Source of the DNA: Mesostigma viride
Lineage: Eukaryota > Streptophyta > Mesostigmatophyceae > Mesostigmatales > Mesostigmataceae
Length of the DNA stretch: 64,000 bases
Direction of reading: 5' to 3'
Assembly (NCBI GenBank): GCA_009746045.1
Contig: RPFO01000175.1
Span: 3,037,634 to 3,101,633, forward strand
Within the stretch, counting starts at the first letter, position 1. The number at the start of each line of letters is the position of its first letter. Positions 34,641-45,135 of the stretch are shown here, in pieces. The position numbers and the translations under genes are program-made. Below the pieces are notes generated by a model. That model did not search any database. It had not been told where the DNA came from and saw only the letters and a list, made by a program, of their open reading frames with translations.

Positions 34641-34834
34641 GCATGGGGCATGGTACCTAGGGAGGTTACCTCTCCATGTCAGCCTCCCTGTCCCAAGAAT
34701 GCTCTACTAAACCCTAGGGCGACCCCACCGTCCACCCGGCCGTCCACCTGACCGTACTGTGACAGGCGCCAGTATCATGGGAATCTCTAGTATCATGGGA
34801 TATCCGTTCAAGTCCTATTCGCGGGCCGCGGGTT

Positions 34835-35062
34835 CCTATCTAATTAATTAATTAATTAATTAAACTCGTGCTCCCGTTGGGGAGTCACGGAGCACCGAAG
34901 TGCTGTTAATCCCTGTGTGTGCACTACAGGAGAAAGGGCAGAGACCCCCAGTCTCCTTCATGCCAAAGGCATGCCACAGCTGCAATCGGGCGCGGCTAGC
35001 TAAAAGGACAAGCTAACGATCCGGCAAACTGTGGGTGCAATAAGACCCATGTGAGCATATCA
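34835..35062 (-). mobile_element. SINE-like element, family A
   Basis: TTAATTAATTAATTAATTAA tail at the left, CTCCC-GTTG-GGGAG (34871-34884), AGTCACGGAGCACCGAAGTG, GGCATGCCACAGCTGCAATC, and the 5' end TGTGGGTGCAATAAGACCCA. It is closely related to the copy at 44915-45133. Confidence 0.85.
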
Positions 35063-35084
35063 AATGTCCTATCTAATGATGCAT

Positions 35085-35226
35085 TGGTGTTGGATTTGCA
35101 TGCAATGAGTCTTATTTATTACAATGTACAATAGGCAAAGTCCTAATCAACAATGTCCTCAACGAGGTGCATCCAAGGGCACACTCACTACAGGGAGGAA
35201 TAGCCCCCTTCCCCTTTCTAGACCCC
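35085..35226 (-). other. 3' UTR of the RING gene, module shared with 53846-53900
   Basis: GTTGGATTTGCATGCAATGA, GTCTTATTTATTACA matches GTTGGATTTACATGCAAAGA, GTCTTATTCATTACA near 53853, at the same position relative to another minus-strand gene (the 53961 gene). It contains the likely poly(A) region (on the minus strand AATAAATAAGAC). Confidence 0.7.
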
Positions 35227-36771
35227 CTACTCATCCTCAACCACAATCACCTCCTGGGGCTGAACATTAGCAACCAACTGTGCGTCCCTCTCAACAATGC
35301 GCCTCGTCGCATCGCGGAAGCGTTCCACCAACCGCCTCACGGCCAGCGCGTCCCACCCGACGCCACCGCCGAGTGCCTCAAAGAAGGCCACAGCCAGTGC
35401 ATTGCCCGCAGACCCGGAGCACTGCAGTTGGGGGTGATCCCTGATGTACTGCAGGGCGGACAGGAAACCGTTGACTCCCGCGGGGTAATCCTCATTCCCC
35501 CCCACAGCGCGAACAGCGAAAGAAGCGCGAGCAGCACGAGCAGCAGCAGGAGCAGCAGCAGGAGCAGCAGGAGGAGCAGCAGCGGCGGCGGCGGCGGCGA
35601 TGGCGGCCGGCAGACCACGGAAACCACACTCTGACACGTTGTCCACCACGCGCAGGTGGCGATCCAAGTCCTCGCGGCTGGTGGCCTGGTAGGTGCAGCC
35701 CAGGATGGTCACGGTGCCGTTATCACCAGGGAGAGAAAGCTTGTTGGGGCAGGGCCTGACAAGCTTGGCGCAGGTGTTGTCGTGAATCGCCTCCTCGCCG
35801 AGCACGACCTCGCCGCCGCACCCGCGAGCGCACAGACGCACATTCACAAGGGTGAATGTGAGTCTGTCGACACCCACATTGCGCTTGTACTGGCTGCCAG
35901 TGCGCATCAGGAGCTCCTTGCATTCTGGGCAGCGCTTGCCGCACACACGGGCGTTGGGCCTGGTAGAATTATACTCCAGAGCGTGGGCCTCGAGCATATC
36001 AGCGCACTTGTTGCAGTGCTGAGGGACGCAGGTGTGGACGCCCTCCACGAGGTAGATGATGGGGTACTTCCCCTCCGTGCCGAAGGGCTCGGTGCAGATC
36101 TCGCAGCACGCCAGCCTCTTCTCGAACCACGTGATCTTGTGGTTCGCCTGAGCCTCGAGAGCCAAGCGCATCTTCTTGAGCTCTTCGCGAGTGGGATCAG
36201 GGGAGAAAGAACGACGCCTGCTGCGGTTCCTCGTGCGCTCCAACTCCTCCTGCGTCTCCCTCAGCTGGCGCTGCAATGCGGCATAGTCCCCACCGCTGGG
36301 CCCAGTGCCTCCAGAACGAGAGCGGGAGCTGGGACCACCACGCAGCAGGCCTGCATGCAAAGGAAAACACACAAACAACTGCAAAATCTATCAGATAGTG
36401 GCCATCACCTGCAACATCCAACAGATAGTGGCCATCACCTGCAAAATCCAACAGGCAATCAAAAAGGGATGCATAAAACAGCAGACCACGTACTGGGAGC
36501 AGCCGCAGGGCGAGACTGAGCCACCAGGTCGTCGATCGCAGCGTGCGAATTGACTTCCGTGCGTGCGTCCTCTAGGTGGTCGTAGTCGTTGTGGTCGAAA
36601 AGGTCGTCAGAGGGGTTCCAGCCTGCAAAGAATGAATAGAAAATGCCAATGGCGTTCCTGTCAGCTGCTGAAAATGCCCAAAAAACAAACCAAGGAAACA
36701 CAAAAACAGACATGCATGGGAAAATACGTACGCTCAGGTTCCTGGGCCTCATGTTCTTGGGTCGTCGCCAT
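35227..36771 (-). CDS. RING-type zinc-finger protein, three exons
   Basis: Exons 36771-36732, 36622-36494 and 36350-35227, with donors GTACGT and GTACGT and acceptors TTTGCAG and CATGCAG, join in frame to 430 residues. The N-terminus MATTQEHEAQEPE leads into an acidic segment (DDLFDHNDYDHLED), an Arg/Ser-rich stretch and a coiled coil (LQRQLRETQEELERTRNR). The RING-like finger has CCEICTEPFG, CVPQHCNKCADM and CGKRCPECKELL. A second Cys/His group (CARGCGGEV...HDNTCAKLVRPCP) and a poly-Ala tract follow. RING proteins usually act as E3 ubiquitin ligases; I infer that role here but see no substrate clue. Palindromic GAATATTC motifs lie 117-165 bp upstream. Confidence 0.82.
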
Positions 36772-36884
36772 AGCTGGCTAGCTGCTGATAGTGGTATCCT
36801 GCTGCTGTTCTGAGTGGTTCGTGAGGGTTTGGCTGCATTTTTGGTCGTGTTTGGGCTTTTGGCCTCGTGGGGAGGAGGACGAAC

Positions 36885-36930
36885 GGCATATTCCCGGCAT
36901 ATTCCAGGAATATTCCCACGAATATGCCAT
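36885..36930. promoter_or_regulatory. GAATATTC palindrome cluster upstream of the RING gene
   Basis: GGCATATTCCCGGCATATTC, CAGGAATATTCCCACGAATA, TGCC. The outer arms GGCATATTC/GAATATGCC are inverted and GGAATATTCC sits inside. The GAA..TTC arrangement resembles heat-shock elements. The same words occur at 52338-52488. Confidence 0.6.
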
Positions 36931-36989
36931 GGGACGGTCGCTAGAAGGAAACGGTCGCGCCGCGTAGGCAGTTACGCGACAGTGCTACG

Positions 36990-37245
36990 GACTGTCATGG
37001 CAGTCTGACAGATCTGACAGGTGTCAGACGGGACAGTGTGCCGACTGTCATGGCAGATCTTCGTAACCGACGCGCGGCGGAACCGGCGCGGCGCGGACTG
37101 ACGTGGCACGCTGTCAGATCCGACATGGCACGGTACTGACGTGGCAGACCGTCCGATCCGGCAGCTGGCGGGTACGGTCTTGTACGGACTGTCATGTCAG
37201 ACCGTCCAATCTGCCACGTGGCGGTCTGGCACGACACATGGACGG
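36990..37245. repeat. GTCATGGCAG / GACCGTCCGATC repeat cluster
   Basis: Irregular short repeats: ACTGTCATGGCAG (twice), CTGACAGATCTGACAGGTGT, ACTGACGTGGCA, CAGACCGTCCGATC/CAGACCGTCCAATC and TGTCAGATCCGACATGGCA. Many are near-palindromes. This could be a dense regulatory region or a decayed minisatellite. Confidence 0.5.
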
Positions 37246-37477
37246 ATTCTAGTGGGAAATCTTACAATGTACAAGCAGTTGCGTATTTGTAGTAATCTGT
37301 AGTATTTGTAGTATCATCTGGTGAATTTCTACTTCGAATATACTCTCTGTACTACGAATCCTAGTGCAATTGTACTATGAGACGCCATGAGATAGAGACA
37401 AAGTCATGGATTTCCATTAAATCATAATAAGGCTTAATGCCCATAGGGGACTTTGTCTATTCCAAAGGGGCACTTAG
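37246..37477. other. 3' flank of the small unknown gene
   Basis: A/T-rich, with ATTTGTAGTA repeats near 37285-37315 and a minus-strand TTATTATGATTTAATGG poly(A)-like stretch at about 37415-37432. I see no gene. Confidence 0.4.
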
Positions 37478-37822
37478 TTAGTGAACCCCCTCCAGGGCCA
37501 GGCGGCGACAGAACTTGTCGTACATCTTGTCGCAGGTGGCATTCATGACCCTCAGTTCCCTCTCGCAGGTAGCGGGGGAAAAGTTGACAGGCAGATAGGC
37601 GTCGTACTCGGCCTTCACGAGGTCCACGAGCACACGGCAATGCTCCTCTGCGGTCTTATCCTTATCCACCTGAGGAATGGATTCAACATACTCCTTCATC
37701 ACATCCCACAGGCGGGGAATCGCGCAAACGCGTTCAGACAGCTTAACCTCTAGGTCGATGGCCAGAGTTGCCACCTCCATACGCCTATCGCCATACTTGC
37801 AGGCGTCCATCCCCACCCACAT
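37478..37822 (-). CDS. Hypothetical protein, 114 residues
   Basis: An open frame from ATG at 37822 (MWVGMDACKYG) to TAA. It is amphipathic and mostly helical in composition, with four cysteines (CKYG, VCAIP, HCRVL, TCERE, TCDKMYDKFCRR) scattered singly rather than as CxxC pairs. I recognise no family. TATATACTAG lies just upstream on the minus strand. The phrase GGAG|GTGACG just before it could instead be part of an intron border, so this may be the last exon of a larger gene. Confidence 0.5.
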   Translation of the reverse strand: MWVGMDACKYGDRRMEVATLAIDLEVKLSERVCAIPRLWDVMKEYVESIPQVDKDKTAEEHCRVLVDLVKAEYDAYLPVNFSPATCERELRVMNATCDKMYDKFCRRLALEGVH

Positions 37823-37859
37823 GCTCGTCACCTCCGTACCATCAGATACTAGTATATAC

Positions 37860-38335
37860 TAACCAGCATCGCGTTGGACTATATATTAGTCACTTTCTAG
37901 TACTTTGTACATGGTTTAAACTAAGTCCACGCGTCCTGTACTAATGGCATGATGCTCCTGGTGCCTAGTTGCTATATGACTCATTGGAATAATTCAAGTC
38001 CCATGCACATACACTATACTTTTCGTCCGAGGGTGGTAAAAAGCATCCGAGGCGTAAATTACGAGGTCTTATCTTACTACCTAGATCCGAGGCGTGAGAT
38101 CCAACGCCGTAATCATTACTACGTAGGATGATTGGTAGTAATTTTACTAGCCGTAAGTAAGAGTAACGTTACGACTGCACATCTTTGGTAGTACATTACC
38201 GACAGAGTAAATTACCGCGACGGGTCTTGGTTGGTAATCTACCACCTGTAGATTAGGTGCCAGTGATCCGATGCTGTAAGATACGTTTCAGTAAGCTACT
38301 TCGGGGATCTTTGCCTGTACACGGCCAGATGGATA
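37860..38335. repeat. Dispersed repeat G, inverted copy of 50960-51322
   Basis: TACACTATACTTTTCGTCCG, AGGGTGGTAAAAAGCATCCG, AGGCGTAAATTACGAGGT (38007-38067) is found reverse-complemented at 51249-51321. Both copies then run into TACTAC/GTAATTTAC-rich DNA. They are probably two ends or two copies of one mobile element. No coding sequence is evident. Confidence 0.7.
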
Positions 38336-38390
38336 ATTATATTGTAATGGAGAAGTGGGAGAACGTGCGTGTCTATTAGCAAATGCAGCG

Positions 38391-38400
38391 AAATATAAAA
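38391..38400 (+). promoter_or_regulatory. TATA-like box
   Basis: AAATATAAAA about 118 bp upstream of the ATG at 38519. Confidence 0.45.
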
Positions 38401-38518
38401 ATGTAGTTATCAGCCTTTTTCGCCTATTCAGCAGTTGTCGTTGTCGGCCGTTGTCATTAAGCGGCTATAGATTATGTGTGCTGGGGCCGGTGAAAAGACG
38501 CTAGCAAAGTTCGTCTGA

Positions 38519-39629
38519 ATGGCGTCCAATAGAGGGGATTTTATTCTTAGTGGATTGTTGGACGAGGAGAAGGCGAGGTTGCTGGCGGAGAATGCGAAAG
38601 AGCAGAGGGAAGCAGCGGAAGCCGTGCGTGGAAGATGAGGTAACGGGATGGAGTGTGGGCCCTGGCTTCTGGTTATGAAATGATGGCGGTTGCAGGCCAG
38701 CCGTGCTCGCTGGTAATGGGTGCGTGGTGTTGAAATCCAAGTTCTGCGCGTATTCTGTTTTTTGGTCAATGATTGAAGGGATGTCGCCTTGTTTTATTTT
38801 TTTGCATCTGCGTCCCGTCGTGACTGCCTCGTCATGGACGCCCAGGGGTAGAAGTTCGAACGAGGGAATGATTTTTCAAACGCCTGGATATGTTATGATA
38901 GTACGAATAAATGGTAATGGGTAGAGGCGGCCAAAATTTTGTTGGAAGTGTGCCAACGCCGCACATACGACTTGAACAACCCTAGGTATCTTAGGAAAAG
39001 GAAACACGGATACGTCGGAGTGGAGGAAGAGGAAGACGATGACGATGGTGAAGACGGAGAGGTTTACAATGGAGGCCTTGAGAATGGGGAGACATTGAAG
39101 CAGGAGAGCAGGGTAGCGGTGAGTGGCCCGTCATGAATTACATTGTGGTTGCAGTTGTTAGCGAGGCGTGTTGATTGCTTCTTGCCGCGGGTAATCGCTA
39201 GCGTGCATAACCTTCTTTTTTCAACAGGTGTTCTGGTGCATTGACTGCCGCAAAGCAATTAATGGGACTGATTATGTGCCTATCATGCCGTTTGGGAATC
39301 ATACATTGCCAACATTTCGTGTTTAGAAGGCGCGCCTTCAGAAGCATATTCAGCACCGCACGAGCCAGGTGCTGAAGGCGTGCTTGGAGAGGAAGGGGTA
39401 TAAAGTGCGCATGACCGCATCGAAGAAGAAGAAGCAGCAGGAATCGGGCAAGACCATGATAACCGAGCCAGGATTGGCTTTCGTGCATGCAGTACATGGT
39501 GCGGCGCAGGCAGTGAATGCTGCATCGATTGCAGCGGTGCAGCCTGTGGCCATGGCGGTGCAGGGCGCGGGTCCTGAAGTGTGGGCGTTGGCGAAGCAGA
39601 TTCACGATGCTGTCATGGCCACGTTGTGA
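38519..39629 (+). CDS. Probable BED-type zinc-finger protein gene, partly resolved
   Basis: Exon 1 starts at ATG 38519 (MASNRGDFILSGLLDEEKAR, LLAENAKEQREAAEA). A later exon, 38926-39118, encodes AAKILLEVCQRRTYDLNNPR, an RKRKHG basic patch and a long acidic run (EEEEDDDDGEDGE); its GTGAGT donor joins in frame to CAG|GTG at 39228. The last exon has WCIDC, LPTF and a KHIQHRTS histidine pair, a C2H2 spacing like BED fingers, then a KKKKQQ patch and an Ala-rich end. A TAG at 39324-39326 interrupts the finger in frame. It could be a nonsense mutation, an unseen splice or a sequence error. The middle splice sites (38624-38925) are not resolved, so this may be a pseudogene. Confidence 0.5.
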
Positions 39630-39699
39630 AGCCAAGGAATGGGTGTTGGTTCCAGTCAGGTGCCTCGCCCGGAGGAAGCTTTTCTGCTGTAAGCAGAGG

Positions 39700-39800
39700 T
39701 GCGGCATCAAGCATTTGCAATCGCCATGAGAGCAGTGGAGATGTCAGCGGCATGAAGCATTTGCAATCGCCATGAGAGCAGTGGAGATGTCTGCGGCATT
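39700..39800. repeat. 48-bp duplication
   Basis: GCGGCATCAAGCATTTGCAA, TCGCCATGAGAGCAGTGGAG, ATGTC is followed directly by a second copy. It lies in the 3' flank of the gene above. Confidence 0.85.
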
Positions 39801-40414
39801 GGGAGATCTGCAGACAATTGCAGGAGGACATTGTGCGGTACGCTTGTAGGGTGTAAGCTGTGTTGTTCCGCTCGCTAATGGACATGTGCCCCTGTAACCT
39901 CTTCCAGGCTAGTATCTGCTATCCACCTCTTCAGGCTTGAAAAGTAAATTGCTGTACGGTTCACAATTGGCATGGCTTGACATGCACGCGTCCTTGACTG
40001 TGGTCTGCATGGGTTTGGGGTTTAGCGGTTTACATCAGACTCTGCTGTGTATCTGCTTAATCAGCCGACGTGTCACATGGGGACAGCAACGGCGCTGGGA
40101 TGCAGCCCGGTGTGAATGCGAGTAAGGTACGCGCTGTCATGCATGGCGGATGGGGCGTGGAAGCCACGACCCACGTTTTTGTGTGTGCACGGGGGGCTAG
40201 GGGGCAAGTCGTTGTGTTGCTGCCATCCATATGGCCATGGATATGCGGGAAGCTTTCCCTGTACCCATACTTAATGATGCATGGACTGGTTGTGACAGCC
40301 AAGGGTTTAGCTGTCGTGGGTTTGCTGAGTGATCATGGCAGTCTGCTAGGCTGGTGCTAGAACAGCCATAGCGCGGTTACTGCTATGTCTTGCCCGTGCT
40401 AACTGATGCTGCAG
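39801..40414. other. Spacer, no gene seen
   Basis: Mixed-composition DNA. A CAACAAC-free, TGCAT-rich text without good coding frames. It may be intron if the exon-like piece at 40415 belongs to the gene upstream. Confidence 0.35.
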
Positions 40415-40543
40415 CCATGCGTGGAGCGCGAATCGTCCCGTGAGGAGAAGGAGGAGGCGGGGCCGGTGCACCCATGGGCAGGGCCGGAGAAGAAGGACGC
40501 GGAGCACCCAGTGTGGGAGAAGGAGAAGGCGGGGAAGCACTGA
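40415..40543 (+). CDS. Possible terminal exon, 42 residues
   Basis: After CTGCAG, an open frame PCVERESSREEKEEAGPVHP, WAGPEKKDAEHPVWEKEKAG, KH and TGA. The charged, repetitive codon use looks coding. A retroelement 3' end begins right after. The parent gene is unknown. Confidence 0.35.
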   Translation, partial: PCVERESSREEKEEAGPVHPWAGPEKKDAEHPVWEKEKAGKH

Positions 40544-40559
40544 AGCTCCACCCCATGTC

Positions 40560-40705
40560 AGGCCTCTAGTATAGGTGCCAGTTAACTAAACCCATGCACG
40601 TGCAGGTTGTAGCTCAGAATGTATTTAAAATCATATGCCCCTTTTCAGGTATATGTGTAACAGTGACTCCCAACGGATATATGTTCCTAATTTATTAAAT
40701 TCTTA
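40560..40705 (+). mobile_element. Retroelement 3' end related to 20818-21302
   Basis: GTGCAGGTTGTAGC, TATGCCCCTTTTCAGG and ACTCC-CAAC-GGATA (40666-40679) followed by A/T-rich DNA. The hairpin's right arm is damaged. Confidence 0.7.
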
Positions 40706-40732
40706 CTGAATAATTGTTGTCTTTATGAACCC

Positions 40733-41075
40733 ATGAAGAGCAAAGCCCGGTGGGGAGTACATGTAACGCATTACCACGAGAAGGGGTCCCCACACCGCAT
40801 TTCTTCGCTCTCTGTTCCTATGCAGAACAAGAAGAGGTGGAAGACCAATGTCCCGGCTCACACGCCAGCCCATGTGGGTAAGCCCCCTCCCCCAAAGCGG
40901 AAGGGGCGCTTTGGGGAGAAGTGTAGTGAGGATTTTGTAGACTAGATAGCTTAGAGTTAGCTTATTTCGATGTTGCGGCTTGACCCACCTCTACCCATTC
41001 AGCAAGGAATATGCATGTGCTGCATGATCTCCCAACGGAGGCATGTTATAATTTTATTTGATTCTTTAATGTAGT
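40733..41075 (+). pseudogene. Family C retroelement tail with 3' hairpin
   Basis: The frame 40733-40945 (70 residues) ends HTPAHVGKPPPPKRKGRFGE and is homologous to the minus-strand frame ending at 33937. The 3' UTR AGCAAGGAATATGCATGTGC, TGCATGATCTCCCAACGGAG (hairpin 41029-41040), GCATGTTATAATTTTATTTG matches 33800-33855 inverted. Confidence 0.65.
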
Positions 41076-41148
41076 GTCTTGGGGCATGATGCAGATGAGA
41101 TTTGTAACTTCCGTGTAATTATGTTTCTAAAGAGATTAGCATAGTACT

Positions 41149-42498
41149 CTAACCCTTAGTCCGCTGACCCATTTTTGGCACTTTCATACCCCTGAAAATG
41201 AAAAAAATCATAACTCACAGGCCACTACTCCAAATACCCCCAACCAAGATGCTAGGAGTATCTACACTTCAAGGGCTTTCAGAATATGCAATAATACCAC
41301 GGGTTTATCAAAGCATTTGGATGATAGCTCTACTCAAAGTTGGACAAAAGACGATCTTTTTTTCCCAAGGAAAAGTCTACCCCCCCCTAACTTCCCAGGA
41401 AGGGTAGGGAATCTCAATACCAACATTGGACAACTTAGTTGGATAGTCCAATGGTGGTTTCCTTGGGTCAGACCACCCGGATAACCCATTACCCCTATAT
41501 AACGTGCTCATACATGTGTGTGGATTACGCGCGTGTAAACAGCTATCTATGACATGCAACACAGTAATGCATTATAACAAGCCATCAAAGGCTGCCAAAA
41601 GTGCTGGAATACAAACACGTTGCCTACCTGCACTGACGGAGTGATAAACTCCAAAGAAATGCCATAAACTGGGCACTTCAGGGCTAATACCACTCTTTAC
41701 AACAGGCATGGAAGCTTGCTGAAATATGCATGCATAAAATCGTCATTTATAATGCATGGGATACGTATTCCGCTGCAAACAACACGCAAATACGCTGTCG
41801 TACCTGGCTCGTTCATGCCCTACCCGGACTCCGCTGGCCGGGACCCTCATATCTCACACATACTGATGCTCTACAGGCAAAGGCCGCCATAGCCGCATAC
41901 TGCATGATCCTCCATGACTACCAGGTTGATGTTCTGTGCAAAGATGGCCACTAAACTAGTCCGCATTCTCAGCAATCGCTGCAGCTGACGTCCCTTACCC
42001 AAACTGGATGCCCGGGCTGGCGCAGATTGCCCGGCAATGGGGAGAAAATCGACCTATGATAAGCTATGAATCGTCTGGAACTGACGACCAGGAAAGTTCT
42101 ATTTTCCTACCTGTATTTTCCCAACCCTATAAATCTGGCCGTGCCTGACCTACGAAAATCATGCATCGTCATTCTGAGCAACATTCTGAACCGTTTCGAG
42201 CCGCGAGACGCAAAAATTTCGTGACAGCGGCACGTTGGCAGCCATATCTCATTACGCGCGCGCGCGAGCGAAAATTTCCCGCCAAAGTCACGTGATACAT
42301 TCTCAATACACGTTGTAATTACCAGGCTATGGCGAATATTACCCCCAAACCTATGCATCACCTTCGTCCCTAAGTGTTCCCGGACCCACCGGACAACTGT
42401 CCTCCGTCACAAGTGGCGCGGCGCTTGCGGCGCGGCGCGAAATTCGACCGTTAGTCAAACCCCCCGACAGGTCGGGGGGTTAGCGGACTAAGGGCTAA
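41149..42498. mobile_element. DNA transposon with short TIRs and CTAA duplication
   Basis: The element 41153-42494 (1342 bp) starts CCCTTAGTCCGCTGACCC and ends GGGGTTAGCGGACTAAGGG. CTAA flanks both sides (41149-41152, 42495-42498). Near the right end a perfect palindrome AACCCCCCGAC-AG-GTCGGGGGGTT (about 42458-42481) overlaps the TIR. Internal frames are short and no transposase is recognisable, so it is probably non-autonomous. The interior has an A/T-rich left half and a GC-rich right quarter (GCGCGGCGCTTGCGGCGCGG). Confidence 0.82.
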
Positions 42499-42753
42499 AC
42501 ATGCCCATGCGCATGACACGCAAGTACTAACTTACTTACACCAGACCTGGCAATAAACAAGCATTGATGGGATGGACCCAGCGATACATAATGGGCGTGC
42601 ATGCGTAAAAAATATACACTATGCATGGCCCAATGGGCATGCATTCAAATAATTACAAATGAAGGCCGCCATGAGAGCACTGAAGCTAAACCAGACCGGG
42701 CCACAATTAACCCTCCAGCACCAAAGTTCCACTGCATCATGTAAGACAAGCCA

Positions 42754-44846
42754 TCCATCCATCCATCCATCCATCCATCGGCATCCATCCATCCATCCAT
42801 CCATCCATCCATCCATCCATCCATCCATCCATCCATCCATCCATCCATCCATCCATCCATCCATCCATCCATCCATCCATCCATCCATCCATCCATCCAT
42901 CCATCCATCCATCCATCCATCCATCCATCCATCCATCCATCCATCCATCCATCCATCCATCCATCCATCCATCCATCCATCCATCCATCCATCCATCCAT
43001 CCATCCATCCATCCATCCATCCATCCATCCATCCATCCATCCATCCATCCATCCATCCATCCATCCATCCATCCATCCATCCATCCATCCATCATCCATC
43101 CATCCATCCATCCATCCATCCATCCATCCATCCATCCATCCATCCATCCATCCATCCATCCATCCATCCATCCATCCATCCATCCATCCATCCATCCATC
43201 CATCCATCCATCCATCCATCCATCCATCCATCCATCCATCCATCCATCCATCCATCCATCCATCCATCCATCCATCCATCCATCCATCCATCCATCCATC
43301 CATCCATCCATCCATCCATCCATCCATCCATCCATCCATCCATCCATCCATCCATCCATCCATCCATCCATCCATCCATCCATCCATCCATCCATCCATC
43401 CATCCATCCATCCATCCATCCATCCATCCATCCATCCATCCATCCATCCATCCATCCATCCATCCATCCATCCATCCATCCATCCATCCATCCATCCATC
43501 CATCCATCCATCCATCCATCCATCCATCCATCCATCCATCCATCCATCCATCCATCCATCCATCCATCCATCCATCCATCCATCCATCCATCCATCCATC
43601 CATCCATCCATCCATCCATCCATCCATCCATCCATCCATCCATCCATCCATCCATCCATCCATCCATCCATCCATCCATCCATCCATCCATCCATCCATC
43701 CATCCATCCATCCATCCATCCATCCATCCATCCATCCATCCATCCATCCATCCATCCATCCATCCATCCATCCATCCATCCATCCATCCATCCATCCATC
43801 CATCCATCCATCCATCCATCCATCCATCCATCCATCCATCCATCCATCCATCCATCCATCCATCCATCCATCCATCCATCCATCCATCCATCCATCCATC
43901 CATCCATCCATCCATCCATCCATCCATCCATCCATCCATCCATCCATCCATCCATCCATCCATCCATCCATCCATCCATCCATCCATCCATCCATCCATC
44001 CATCCATCCATCCATCCATCCATCCATCCATCCATCCATCCATCCATCCATCCATCCATCCATCCATCCATCCATCCATCCATCCATCCATCCATCCATC
44101 CATCCATCCATCCATCCATCCATCCATCCATCCATCCATCCATCCATCCATCCATCCATCCATCCATCCATCCATCCATCCATCCATCCATCCATCCATC
44201 CATCCATATCCATCCATCCATCCATCCATCCATCCATCCATCCATCCATCCATCCATCCATCCATCCATCCATCCATCCATCCATCCATCCATCCATCCA
44301 TCCATCCATCCATCCATCCATCCATCCATCCATCCATCCATCCATCCATCCATCCATCCATCCATCCATCCATCCATCCATCCATCCATCCATCCATCCA
44401 TCCATCCATCCATCCATCCATCCATCCATCCATCCATCCATCCATCCATCCATCCATCCATCCATCCATCCATCCATCCATCCATCCATCCATCCATCCA
44501 TCCATCCATCCATCCATCCATCCATCCATCCATCCATCCATCCATCCATCCATCCATCCATCCATCCATCCATCCATCCATCCATCCATCCATCCATCCA
44601 TCCATCCATCCATCCATCCATCCATCCATCCATCCATCCATCCATCCATCCATCCATCCATCCATCCATCCATCCATCCATCCATCCATCCATCCATCCA
44701 TCCATCCATCCATCCATCCATCCATCCATCCATCCATCCATCCATCCATCCATCCATCCATCCATCCATCCATCCATCCATCCATCCATCCATCCATCCA
44801 TCCATCCATCCATCCATCCATCCATCCATCCATCCATCCATCCATC
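42754..44846. repeat. 2.1-kb (CCAT)n tetranucleotide array
   Basis: About 520 nearly perfect units. I see only three phase or sequence breaks: GGCATC near 42780, a lost base near 43091 (CATCATCC) and ATATCC near 44206. The very long MDGW/SIHP frames on both strands are repeat artefacts. Confidence 0.98.
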
Positions 44847-44914
44847 GGGGTATAGTCCTAGTACAGCCATGCTACGTCCTGGCTATGATGAGATTACTTG
44901 CCCACGCTCCTAGT

Positions 44915-45135
44915 GTTATGCCATGCTCACATGAGTCTTATTGCACCCACAGATTGCCGGATCGTTAGCGTGTCCGTTTAGCTAGCGTTCCCGAATGCAG
45001 CTGTGGCATGCCTTAGGCATGAAGGAGAGTGGGGGTCTCTGCCCTTTCTCCTGTTGTGCACACACAGGCATTAAAAGCACTTCGGTGCTCCGTGACTCCC
45101 CAACGGGAGCACGTGTTTAAATAATTAATTAATGA
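44915..45135 (+). mobile_element. SINE-like element, family A
   Basis: From ATGCTCACATGAGTCTTATT, GCACCCACAGATTGCCGGAT through GCATGCCTTAGGCATGAAGG to CTCCC-CAAC-GGGAG (45096-45109), CACGTGTTTAAATAATTAAT. A larger stem GTGCTCC/GGAGCAC encloses the small one. A diverged second copy of the end (CTCCCTAATGGGGG, 45165-45179) follows. Confidence 0.85.

Noticed and set aside
42619-44968. Very long open frames (up to 769 codons of SIHP or MDGW repeats) on both strands
   Set aside because: They arise because the CCAT repeat has no stop codon in several frames; flanks and composition give no sign of a gene.
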